The position numbers and the translations under genes were made by a program. A DNA stretch of 64,000 nt from Humulus lupulus (lineage: Eukaryota; Streptophyta; Magnoliopsida; Rosales; Cannabaceae), in assembly GCF_963169125.1 (NCBI RefSeq), contig NC_084794.1, positions 75,551,665 to 75,615,664 of the forward strand. Reading direction: 5' to 3'. Below the pieces are notes generated by a model. The model searched no databases and was not told where the DNA came from. It saw nothing but the letters and a program-made list of their open reading frames with translations. Below, in pieces: positions 20,711 through 32,119 of the stretch (the stretch's first letter is position 1; each line of letters begins with the position of its first letter).

Positions 20711-22749
20711 TGTGTTTACCGAGTTTTTCGGAAACTATAAATATATTATGAAATAAGAGTTCGAAAGAAAGGATTAGAGATGAATAATCACAGTTTTTAC
20801 GTGGTTGAGGCGTTAATGAGCCTTAGTCCATGAGTCACTAGTATTAGGCTTTAGAGAGTTTTGTCAATGGAGTTTTCTACAAATTCAGCTGAGTTTTTTC
20901 TTACAAGAGAAAATATGGGATCTTCGCTACAGTGCACAACTGGTCCTATTTACAGACAGTCAAGCAGCTTTGGCCGAACTAATTTGGACCCAATAGGGAT
21001 GCAATTACAATATGCTCGCTAATGGAGCCACAATACAAAGGATATATGTAACATAATTAGATGTTATTAATTTGAGCCCATTGGGCCGACTTAGGCGTAG
21101 TAGAGCCTTACAACTGACTTCAATTCGTTAGTACGAACTGACCCGCGTGGGCTACTAAGGGGATCCTAAGGACAGGATCTGTCAGAGTAGTGACAGTAGT
21201 GTTTCCTAGGAACAGTGTACGTTTCGTGCATACCCCATTATGTAGGTTAGTTAGGGAGACTAACCTCCAGATTTCTCGGGAACACATCAGCATCAAGGTA
21301 GACGAGGCTTGCCCTATCCGGATGTATGGTCCAGGTTCATTTACAAATACCGGGGATCATTTACCTAAGTCCTGGTTCGTTAACCAGGACCCATGTTCAT
21401 TTACCAAGGTGGGTACCTTGTTGACGACATCTTCTCTTAGATCCCACCTGATGGGATCCGTCTCCTGGAGTGAGCCATCCGCCATCACCATTGAGATATC
21501 GTAGGATGTAGGTTGAGAGTGGTCAAGGAGACAATATGGACCTTCACCTTGGGTCTGGCCCCCTTACTATGCTTATGCTACTATCATCGGGCTTAGTATG
21601 GTCTAGGTCGTCAGGGTTTCCTGATTCATTGGTCACTGGGCCCAGGTTGGGCCTGGACCTCTTCTGAGGACGCATGGGCCCGTTTTGCCCTACCACGTGT
21701 CATAGGTGGAAAATATGGATAACATTTAACCCCAAGTCTTCATCCATGTTTGCATGGTGGGGACTTGCATTCCTTCTCCTGGTTCAATCACAAATGTCCT
21801 GGTTTGTTTAATCAAGTCCCGGGTTGTTTACCAGGACCCGTGTTCATTTACTTGGGGGCCATTTAGGCGATCCCCATCCTTTCAGATTCCAACATCCTAG
21901 ACACGTGTCACTAGGTTGATGGTGCGTGTTTACCACTTTGCACCTTAGAAATCTGGAGATAATCTTTTAATTACCTAGGTGACCGATAGGTGTTAGCACA
22001 CGTCTCAAAGCGGCCCTTCTATACGAAAAAGGTGCTCTGGGTACTCGAGTGGGATGTTTAATGCTTTTGCACCATCCAGAGTTGTTGGATGAGGTAGGCG
22101 CAGATCGTGGATTGACGAATCCATAATTTATTACTCTATTGGGCTAATTAATGCCCCTGCATCATCCGGGACCGTCGGATGGGGATAATCTTGGGATCCC
22201 CATTGTGGACCGTTGGATCAAATAGTTGATATTTATCCGATAAATACCTTAACAAGCTCATTTATACACTTTACACATGCCACATTCTTAATCTAGAAAG
22301 CAGAGAGCCAGAGCTTTGTATGTCCGAAATTGTCGACGAGATTCTCCAGTGATTACTATTCCTTTGTGCTCATTTGTTTTCGACTGAGTTTTTTTCAACT
22401 CAACCAACAGACAATTCTGTCCCGGTCCATATGTCTGGGAGTGACGATGAGATTCTACATCATCTCCTCAAGTTTAAGACCGAGTATCTACCGACGTTGT
22501 CACTTGAGATTCAACGAATCCCAAATCCAACACCTCACAGTAAGATTTATGGTAATTTTCTCCTCTATTTTATTCCTTTTTGTCATTTTTAATGTCATGT
22601 CATTTTTGCGACTGTAAGACCTTTAGGGTATCGACCACTGTGCAGAGTGATCTTAGGTAGGACAGCGGTAGAATTGAACATTAGGATTTCTGGGTGCCAC
22701 CCCATATCGCATAGTTTGGTTGTCCCTAAACAATTTAGACCCCTAAACA
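20711..22749 (-). mobile_element. Gypsy-1 3' LTR
   Basis: The outer end is TGTGTTTACC (complement of an LTR end GGTAAACACA). The inner end is taken as TAAACA at 22749, beyond which similarity to the 1-2022 LTR cannot be tested. Similarity to the reverse complement of 1-2022 covers nearly the whole span. The TATA box has decayed to TGTAAATA (20946-20953, minus strand). A phrase like CCTGGTTCATTTAC recurs several times (21325-21400, 21775-21860). The inner border is uncertain by tens of bases. Confidence 0.75.
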
Positions 22750-22949
22750 ATGTTAAGGTAAATTAGAAAAATCCTTGGCCTTTAGTTCCCGACTTAAGAT
22801 CCTGGGATCTCTATTGGTCCTGGATCTAGGTCCAGAGGGGACCTCTCCAAGAAGTTTTAGGAGAATCCCCGTAACTCAACTAGTTTTCTTCGATTTTGGT
22901 GCTAACTACTTGGTTCTTGTTTTCCTTGTCACTTCTAGGTCCCTGATCA
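22750..22949 (+). other. Leader of the Gypsy-1 antisense ORF
   Basis: This stretch lies between the LTR and the aORF ATG. It has an intron-acceptor-like end (CTTGTCACTTCTAG at about 22924-22937). Gypsy-2 has a comparable acceptor before its aORF start. Confidence 0.35.
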
Positions 22950-23219
22950 TGGGTCGCGACATTACTTTGTAAGTGGAGGATATTGTCCAAGTGGGCCTCG
23001 TAATCTTGGAGGGGACAAAACTTCCCACTGGCAACACGTGGGAAATGGACGGGGAAAAGAACGAGCACTACAACAATTTTGACCAGATATGACAATAAAA
23101 TATGACGTATTATTAAAAGCGTTATTGATACATGCAAATAAAAAAGATACAGTAGGCGCCAAATGAAAAAAGTGGGCGCCAAATGAAATTGACAAAAAGA
23201 AAAAAAGCTAAAACAATAA

Positions 23220-26200
23220 AAAATGGAGATTGTTTTCTAAATCCCTAATCCCTTTACACGTCACCTCTCTCTCACACACTCTCCAGTCAGTTCTCTCCCA
23301 CTCTCACTCACTCTTTCTTTCTCTCAGAGTCTATCGGCTCTCTCTCCTCCAGTCCACTATTCTTCAATCCCTTCCATTGAGCAGCTGAAGCACACCATGA
23401 CCACACCATTGTTGAAGCGATGAGTCTCTTGTCCTTTTCCATTGCTGTGTATCTCTATCGCTAGCTAGAAGCAAGAACCCAGGTGACTGTGAGGTATATG
23501 TTTCTTTCTTTTTTTTTCAGATTTTAATTTAATATCTGTTCTTGAAACCTAATGCCTTTTCTCAACAGACTTCCTCATCCTTTGGACGATGGACTCTCAC
23601 TCTCTCTTCTCCATCAATAGTTTTTCAATCTCTAATCTTCTCATCTCGATCGATCTATCCATTTGAGAAAGAATCTGGGTTTGCAATCATGGAGTAGTGC
23701 TTCTTCTTACAGTTGGGTTTACCTCTCATCTATAACTCATCACATGTTAAAATAAATTTAGTAATATTTTTTATGTTTGTGATTATAATATCTGGCCAAA
23801 TTGTAAATTATGTGTATATTTATTGATATTGATTTTGATTTTCATATTTGAGCTATTGTGTTTTCCTTGTTTTATGTTTCCCCTGGTTTTGTTTGTCTTG
23901 AAGTTGTCCCTCTGTCTCTATGGTTTCTAGCTTTTCCAGGGGATTTTGTTGTTTCTGTAGCTTTATAATGGTTTGTATAAATTCTTACATATACTAAGAG
24001 GCTTGTTTGCCTCCTACTTCTTTTACTGTTATATCCTTCTATTTCAGTTTTTCACAAAGGTTTTACTGTATTTTCAAAAACTTTGTTTATCTTCAGTGTA
24101 CACATATTCTATCACCCACCAAAGATTTAACTTTATATCTACACGTGTAACTATTATTCTCCAACACCTATACACTGTAAACCCACCAACCGTAAACCCA
24201 TCTCCTTTGAAGTTAATCCTCTTCTTCTTCTTCTCATTCTCTGTGGAACCGGTATCATGGCGTTTTTCTTCTTATGCTTTTGGTAAAGGTCTATCTCTCT
24301 CTCACCATGAGATTATGTTGTTCTGTCCTTTGTTTGCTTCTGAACATTTTTTAAACGATGATTAATATAGTTTATTTTAGTGATTATATGAATAGTTTTT
24401 TTATGCTTTTATGTTATGGGTTTGCTTTTTTCTTCTTCTCTCTTCATATTTTTTAGTATCTTTCTTGGTTTTGATTAATGGTGATGAAAATTTTGGCAGG
24501 TTTATGTTCTTATTAGTTTGTTCATTTGTCGAATTGTGAAATTTTTCAGCGAGTTTTGGATTTTAAGTTAATCTGAATTGGGTTTCTATGTTAGTTCTCT
24601 GTTTCTCCCTTTTATGGAATTATTGTTTGTTTGGGATTTATCAAGCAAAGATTACAACTTGATGATGTAAAAATATATTATGTATTGGGTTTATGAAAGC
24701 TGATAGTTTCATAGCTTTTGGTAATGTAGCTTTGGTTAGTTTCATAGCCTTTTATTTTGTATTTCATTACCCTCTGATAAAAAATAAGTTTATTTATTTA
24801 TTTTAGTTTCCCCTCTTTTGTTAGGAATTTTCCATTTTGTGAACTTTGAATAATCTTTTTCCTATTTGTAATACTAATGCATTTCGAGCTATTACAGTTT
24901 TGGTTTCGTTTGGTGCTTGTAGTTAATTCTTAAAATAAATTAGATATTAATGGTTCTATTTTGAGTCTGAATTATGTGAGAGATAATAGTATTGATGTTG
25001 TTTTCTCTGTTCTTTTGACATTTTTTTATTATGTAAATTGGTGAACAAAAATAATTGATTCTCTTGAACAATCAAAAATGTATTTTTAATCTATTTGTGT
25101 GTATTTATGTTATTAGTTATGTTCTGTTAGGGTTCATCTATGTTTTGCTATATTTTTATGTCAATTTTTTCTCTGTTTTTGACAGAATTTTACAAGATGG
25201 TATGTGAGGCAGATGAAACTGATCTAAATATACACATATTGGCTGCCATGCTACCACATTATGATGGCTTGAGCTTGTAAAGAATGTTGTTTAACAGTTC
25301 ATTAGGTTATACTTCTGTTATTATTGGAGATTGTAAAGAAATAAGAGTTTGTTTATAGCATTGGATTTGACATGTATCTTAGGATTTTAGTTGTTTTAGT
25401 TAGTAAACCTCGCACGTATTCTTTCAGTGTGTAAATATATGTAGGGAGGGATTCATTTGGTGCGGTTTGCATATATATATTCAATTATATTGAATTTGAT
25501 CAGCCAGATCTTACATTAACCTTACTGAAAATTTTATAATTGGTGGCCTTGAGTAGTGTTGGTTTCTTTAACTTTTATTGTGCTTGAATGCATTTTTAAT
25601 TGAAATTAGAAGTAATTAACTAGCCATTGTTTCTCATGGTCTTCTAAAGTAGCATCTTTCTGATTATAATGTAATGTTATGATCTGAGAGTCTTTTCTAG
25701 TTTTATGGAGAATACTATCATTTATTATTCATTTATAGAATGCTTTTGACAATAAATTTATTGATGTGGAAGAAATTGCTTGCTTTTGGGTGCATAATAT
25801 AAATTACAAATGACTTAGACACTTAGCTATGCTTATTTCTTTCTGTTTTGTAGGTGCACCAGTGGTTGTGATGAGGTTTGATGGTGGCAGGGCTTGGAAA
25901 GGCGAGGTGTAGGCTCGATGGTATGTATCTCTTCTAAATCTCTCTCTCTCTCTCTCTCTCTCTATTGTCTTCTGATTTTGTTTTCCCTCATAGAGAGGAA
26001 GGATCCTATGCCATTTGTTTTGATCAATTTCAGGTGATTCAATTGTATAAAGTTATTTTCTGTTGTTTTTCTGTTTTTGGGGAGCCTTGTTTTCTGTTAT
26101 GTTATTGGTCTCTGGTGTCGTGGTTCATCTTTGACCTATTTCTGAGTATGGTATTTTGGACCATAAGACGTCTTGCCAAAAGTTTTATTATTATAGTTTC

Positions 26201-27730
26201 TTCATTAAAAAAATCTGATATATTAAGTATTAATTTCAAGTCTATGTGTCCATGTCACAATGTGATGTTTACTTTGCAGTTGATATTTTAGTTATTTGAT
26301 TCTCTTTTAATGTGTGCAGATGGAGTTTTTTTACCTCATATGGAATGTCCATCAATTTATTTGATTTTCATGCTTTTTTTTGTTAAAGAGTCTTGATTGA
26401 TTTTTTTACTTTTTCTTTCTAAATATTATTTTCATGAAATTGTGACTATTTTATTTAGTTGACTTTTACATTTATAGTTGTCCCGATGTCAATATTTTTA
26501 CTTTAGCTTTAAACATTTCATTGAGAGAAACTAACTTTGAAATTTTAAATTCGAATGAGTTCTGATAACTTGGGATATGTTGTTAGTTTTATTTGGATTT
26601 TAAATTTTATTTGCATAAATAGAGATGGGGAATGATTTTGTTAGACGGAGGGTCATTTAATGCATGCATTTCCAATCGAATATATCAAGAAATGAGTGTT
26701 GGGGTGGTTGATCCAAGTCTAATAAAATTTAGAAGCAGAAGATCTTATAGTAATACTCATTTCAAATGAAATTGGAGATGCTTCTTAAGTATATGTAGTA
26801 ACTTCTAAATTTGGAGAAGCTTTTTTCGGTCACGCTTTCTTGAAAACTTAATGAAATTGACTACCACATCTTTTCAGGCTTTGCTATTTAGCTGCTATAG
26901 TTCAAAACAAGATAGTCAAGTTATACCTTATGCTCTTTGTAGTTCAGTCCAACCAGTGATCAATGCTCTATATTTTTTTTAAGGTGCAGCCTGTTGGCAT
27001 AATCCTTTTTGTTGCTATCATGACTACACTAGGCATGATTCTATAGCTTGATTTCTTATAAGTTTTTCACCATGTCATTTTAACTACTGATAGCAAAACA
27101 ATTTTCTTGCAATTTTAGATACAATGATTTTGAAATTGTTTTTTTTATTATTTTTTTCTACTTTTGAAATGGAATGTTGCTTGCAAAAACTTAGGAGCGA
27201 CAGACTTTTCTAGTTTAATCAATGGCGGTCCCCTATTTTTTAGATTGCGACATTTAAATGATGAGTATTTCCTTCTGTTATGGTGTATTCAGTATTTCCA
27301 TCTGTTTTTTGTTAATTTTGTTTGCTTGTAGGGTTTGCTTTTGCTTACAGCTTGCCTGCAGCTACATTTTGATCTCTGTTTCAGGCTCCTGTTAGTGGTA
27401 TTTTTTATGCTCTGCAACTAGTTTTGTTTTCTGTTTTCAGTTTTGTTTTATGTTTTTATGCTCTACATTTTGATCACATGCTTTTAACCTTTGAAAAATG
27501 GCACTACTAAATTTCTTTTTATTTAAGTCTTTTAACCCTAACGCTAAACTAGTAGCTACAAAGGGGATACCTCCCAAAGACTAGGAGCCTAAGACAATTG
27601 GCATCTAATTATGCATCTGAGCTCTATTTATATGATCTTGTTTACTTTCTGACCTTAAATTCAACCAAATTGTTTCTAGATTTTAATCTACATGCTCCTT
27701 TCATTATTTACCCCTTTTCATGTGTTTTGC
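23220..27730 (+). other. CACTA-4 5' non-coding region
   Basis: A pyrimidine-rich leader with CTCTCTCACACACTCTCC (23260 onward) has splice-like donors (CCCAGGTGACTGTGAGGTAT near 23480). A candidate exon near 25197 reads MVCEADETDLNIHILAAML and stops soon after, and another scrap near 25857 (APVVVMRFDGGRAWKGEV) also ends in a stop. A (TC)n run lies at about 25938-25962. I do not recognise these products. T-rich intron-like DNA fills the rest. Confidence 0.4.
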
Positions 27731-27732
27731 AG

Positions 27733-29471
27733 AAGGAGAAATTGATTATGTGAGGGTTTTGAATGGAGCCCTTCCAAATGATATGGGAGTTTTAGGCTGG
27801 TGTTCTGTTCCAATTGATTTCAGTGCAAGGTTTTTCCACTGTAAATTTTAGAGGTTTTTTAGTAGTAAAATTGTGGAGCAAATATATTTGCTCTCATATT
27901 GCTTCTTTGAAAGATGAACTTGAGTGTTGCTCTATCTTGCATTGGTGTTTGGACTTATGAATGATGATAAACTGTAATAAACTTTTTTAATGGACGGAAG
28001 GTTTCATTAGCAGTAGGAGGTTTTAAAGATAGTATAACTTGTAGCTCTTCTGCTGTCATGATGAATTTTTAGAGAATAGTATATGATCACATCACATGTT
28101 TTCGAAATTTTCATCAAATTACTCAATAATACATAATCAATAAACCCTGCAGACATAGTCACTTAAAGATAATTGTAAGTTCTCTACTATATTTTCTTTG
28201 TTCTACATGTCTTTACGATTACTCAATGAAAAAAAAAGCTTCATTTTTATTTCTCTATCTCATTTTAATGTTCTTTCATTACATGGTATCACCTCTCTTT
28301 TCATTAGATCTTTCCATATTTGACTTATTTAGTGAATTATTTGTTTACTTTTGTGTGTGTCTGTCAGTGTTGGATTGATTGTCTTCTGATGGTTGCCTTA
28401 TCCAAAATACAGGTTTAGCTATCTGAGCAGGGAGTACAAATATTTCTTTTGGGAAGACAATCTAAATCTCAAGGTATATCTTTTAGCTCTTTTCGATTAG
28501 CTCAATAAATGATCTATTGTGTGTGTTGCTTCAGTTTAGAATTAACTTTAATTAGTTGGCTCATGTTTCTCCAGGCAATGGAAAGCTCTGGTGAGAAATT
28601 TATAGGTGAACATGACTTCCGAAATTTCTATAAGATGGATGCACTAAATGTGCACACCTGCATGCGTCGTGACAAGTCATTTGAAATTACTCCTTGTGAT
28701 GTGAGGTTAACACTGGTAGATTAATTCTCTCTCATTCATGTTGAAATTCAGTAGTTAAACCTGACCTTTCTTGCCTAGGTTATAATTATCGTTGTACTTA
28801 TTGATTTATTCTATAAAACATGTAATTGAGGGTGCAGGAACCATGTGTGAGAACTATAAATAACAGTGGTCAAAGCTGAGTAGAAAATAATAGTAGTAGC
28901 TTCTAAAGTTTACGATTGTAGCTCTAGAGACATACCTATATTCTAGGTTTCACAAGCACCAGCTAGGGAGCAGACTTGTGATAAAAGCATGGTTCCCTGA
29001 CTGCAAGTGCAAGTTGTTGAATGAACTTGTCTTAATAGTATTTAAGTGTCATCAATTGAACTGATTACTGTCATATTAAATAGTGTACAATAGAAATTCA
29101 CAGTTTTTACATCTATTAGTTATTATTTTTGAATTCTCAAACCTTTTTCTGATGTCGCTTGATCACTTTTGTTGTTCGATACTCATGTAAATTTGCTTCC
29201 AATTTTTTTTAATGAAAGAGGAGGAGGAGGAGTGTGTGTGTACATGGGGAGGAGGAGTGTGTGTTTTGTTTAACTAAACCTTCTAGAATGAACAAAATTT
29301 ATCTACCATTTGTTCTTTTAAAATAATGTTTGAGTATTGCTGAACTTTTTTAGGTTTCAAGGAAACCAACTTTGGGCAATTAAAATCAAAGGCAGTGCTT
29401 TCTTGTGGCACCAGGTCCGATGCATGGTTGCAATACTATTAAAGATTGGCCAAGGTTTTGAATCTTCTGAT
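27733..29471 (+). pseudogene. Captured tRNA pseudouridine synthase fragment (PUS3/DEG1-like, TruA family)
   Basis: Four exons with GT/AG borders: 27733-27829, 28413-28473, 28575-28705 and 29354-29471. The spliced frame is open throughout, about 135 residues. Motifs include EGEIDYVRVLNG, LGWCSVPIDFSARF, SYLSREYKYFFW, GEHDFRNFYKMDALNVH and IKGSAFLWHQVRCMVAIL, which match the middle and C-terminal part of eukaryotic PUS3-type enzymes that make pseudouridine at tRNA positions 38/39. The N-terminal region with the catalytic aspartate (in an RTD-type motif) and the extreme C-terminus are absent, so it cannot be an active enzyme. Captured intron sequence shows it was taken up as DNA, not through an mRNA. 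It lies inside CACTA-4. Confidence 0.85.
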
Positions 29472-30280
29472 GTGTGTATCACTTGTCCTTTTAATTGATT
29501 TGTTTTCAAATTTTGTTAACTTTGCTTTTTTGAGTAGTTAATATTGTGCAAAAGAATAGTCTTAGCTTTAGAATAGAAGTTAATTATTTCTTAATAATAG
29601 CATATATAAAAGCTACTATGTACAGTTTTGCAAGCAACGTTTTCATTCAATACATAATTTTTCTTCATTTCTTAACACTGGTTTCTCTAACTAATACAAT
29701 ATATGTTTGTTCATTTATAGGTCTGGCTAATCAATCTAATAAATCAAACGAATATTTGAGAATTCATTGTGTTATTTTGTTTAAGGAATATTTTTGAGTG
29801 ATAGTCTTTATAATGTGTTTATGATTTATAACTGCTTTAGTGATTATTGTAAAGCATTGAATTGGTAGCTAATTGCAAAAGGTATGTTGTATTTGATTTT
29901 TTTTTTTTTTTTTTTCAATCTTTTATAATTTTGAATAGAATTTGTATAACTTTAGTGGAGTTTGAATATCTTAGATATTCATCCGTAGTGAAGTAGGTTC
30001 TGGGAATTCTGTGTTCTGTGGTGATAACGGAAGGTTGAAAACTTGCATGTCTTATTGAAGTAGGTTATGAGAATTTTGTGTGCTGCGGTGATATGTGGAT
30101 GAAAACCTGTTTGTTGTTTGATTTTTTTGAATTTGTTGTGTTGATTGTGACAGATGGCTAGGCTAGTAAATTAGGGAATATGCTGTCCGATTTTTAGTAG
30201 ATTTTTTATACTTAGTTTTGTTTTGTATGCTTATTTTATTTTCATAATTTGTATATTTTATTAAAACAGATAGGCACAAT
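29472..30280 (+). other. CACTA-4 intron-like region with conserved module
   Basis: A poly-T run at about 29899-29918 is followed at 29940-30160 by a block homologous to 10650-10880 of CACTA-1: two units with GTGAAGTAGGTT and TGTGTGCTGCGGTGATA. A third weak copy lies near 30577. The role is unknown. Confidence 0.6.
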
Positions 30281-30430
30281 ATGGAAAAGGAATGGATGTT
30301 AGCCGATAGGTTGTTGGAATATATAAAATTGGTCGATGAGTTTCTTAAATTTAGTTTGGATCATGCCAAAGATCCAAACTATATTTGTTGTCTATGTAAA
30401 TCTTTGCAGACTCACATTACTTTTTCAAAG
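30281..30430 (+). pseudogene. TNP2-type transposase N-terminal exon (Transpos_assoc domain)
   Basis: MEKEWMLADRLLEYIKLVDE-FLKFSLDHA...YICCLCK matches the transposase-associated domain that opens plant CACTA TNP2 proteins (usual pattern: MDKSWM..R...EYI.GV..F..FA......I.CPC..C). The cysteine pair is partly preserved (CCLC). The ATG at 30281 follows an acceptor-like AACAG. No downstream transposase domains are present up to the right end, so this is a fragment. Confidence 0.65.
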
Positions 30431-30484
30431 TTGTTGTATATTTTTCTAACATTGTGCCGCCATGTTTGCTATATTCAGATTTAG

Positions 30485-32119
30485 CTTGTTGTATATTTTC
30501 TTTTGATATTGTGTTTCTATGATGTTGATTATCGTATTCTGATTGAGGATATAATTTGTCTTATGTTTACTGCATTAGTGAAGTAGATTCTTTGTTGCTG
30601 TAGTGAGATTTAGATGTTTGGTTGCTTGAGTTTCTTATAATTTTTTCTTAGCCATGTGTAAATAATCTATGCTTATTTGGATGAGCATCTTGTCAAGTCT
30701 CTTTCCTTTTCTTTTAAATACCATATTGTTAAATGCTTTTAATTTGTCTCATTCTTAGAAATACATTTATCTCTGACTTCTATCGTTGTGCTTAGTTTAT
30801 GCTTTGTACTCTTTGTGGTGTTTCATATATAATCTCAACAGAACAATACCTTCACTCTATTGTGACATTTTAATTTAGTTGATTAGCTTATAGAAACTAG
30901 GTTTGCAGGATTTTGAGAAACCTTTAATTGTCCAGTAGTGAAATCTACAATAAAAATGGCAAATTCATTGCTCTTGTTTTTTGGAACTTTATATTTGATC
31001 TAATTCTAGTTCATGTGTATATGCTATTGGGTTTTCTTTATAAATTAGTTGTTGTATTGTATATATATATATTTATATGTTTGGTTGGTGTTTCATTTGC
31101 ATCTTCATTTCATAATCATAAAGTGTTTGAGCTAACTTTTCTAATGAGCATTTTACCAAGCATAAATCTTCAATCTTCCATGCCTATGTGTTGTAGTTAG
31201 TGTAATTGCATGGCCATCTTATAAAGTCGTAATGAGGTTATTAACTTTCTTTCTTTTTGTACTCTTTTAGTTTACTATTAACCCTAAGTTTAAGCATTAA
31301 TTATTTAAACTCTTGTGTAGCTAAGCAAATCAACCTCACAACAAAGACAAGTGCACAATGGAATGGATGATGAATTGGAGGGTGGAGCAAGCTTCATGGT
31401 TTACTTTTTGTGTATCTTGTTATGTTTCTGTTTTTTACTTTTGAAGCAAAAGATGTGAAGACTATAGAATTTTATTATGTATGCTTTCAAACTCAAGTTA
31501 GAACTAAGAACTTTTGAAGTGGACAGTGTCATCATGGTTTGAAGTAGTTTGTCTTCAAATGTAAAAATACTCATGGTTTATACTATATATATTGAATATT
31601 TTAGATTTTTTGATCTATTTAATATTGCACTTGTGATCAATTGTGATTTTTTTAATCAAAATACAATAATAAAAACTTTTTACAGCAATTAAAAATGCAT
31701 ACTACAAAATAACAAAATGTTATTACTGGGAGAATTTACAATAATTATGGTTGTTTTGTATAATATATTATAATTGGGACAAAAAGTTATGATTTATATA
31801 ATAGAATGAATTAAAAATGTTATAAAATGATCAAATATAATAATTTTCATAATAGTTGGAAAGTGTTATGCATAAAGTATAAGATTAAACTTCAAATTTA
31901 TAACCCAATACTCTAACTAAATGTTATTATTTGAATATTATAGCAACTAAAAATGTGTTATTGAATAGTTTAAGATAACATCGAACATAACATTCAAATA
32001 GTGTTATAGAAAGGACAGGACTTTTAATAACAGGGGCTATGTTAGCGTTTTTAGAAGCGTTATCAATACTCCCAGTTAGCAGTTTTTAAGTGTTATGAAT
32101 ACTGTTTTTTCTTGTAGTG
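30485..32119. other. CACTA-4 3' non-coding end and subterminal repeats
   Basis: T-rich non-coding DNA. A short possible exon at 31320-31395 (LSKSTSQQRQVHNGMDDELE) lies between splice-like sites, and AT-rich subterminal sequence with repeated TGTTAT/ATAACA motifs runs from 31715 to 32105. Confidence 0.45.

Larger units (their letters stand above)
23066..32119 (+). mobile_element. CACTA-4, En/Spm-type element carrying a host gene fragment (9054 bp)
   Basis: The left end is CACTACAACAATTTTGACC and the right end is TTTTTTCTTGTAGTG. The target duplication GAG is perfect (23063-23065 and 32120-32122). Removing the element joins the Gypsy-1 antisense ORF. Subterminal sequences such as AGCGTTAT(T/C)(G/A)ATAC occur at both ends. 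Inside, a TNP2-type N-terminal exon (30281) proves its class, and four exons of a PUS3-like gene (27733-29471) mark it as a gene-capturing CACTA. There is no intact transposase, so movement would need a partner element. Confidence 0.9.

Noticed and set aside
23973..24365. 130-residue ORF in CACTA-4
   Set aside because: T-rich, no recognised domain, lies in intron-like DNA with no splice-supported continuation.
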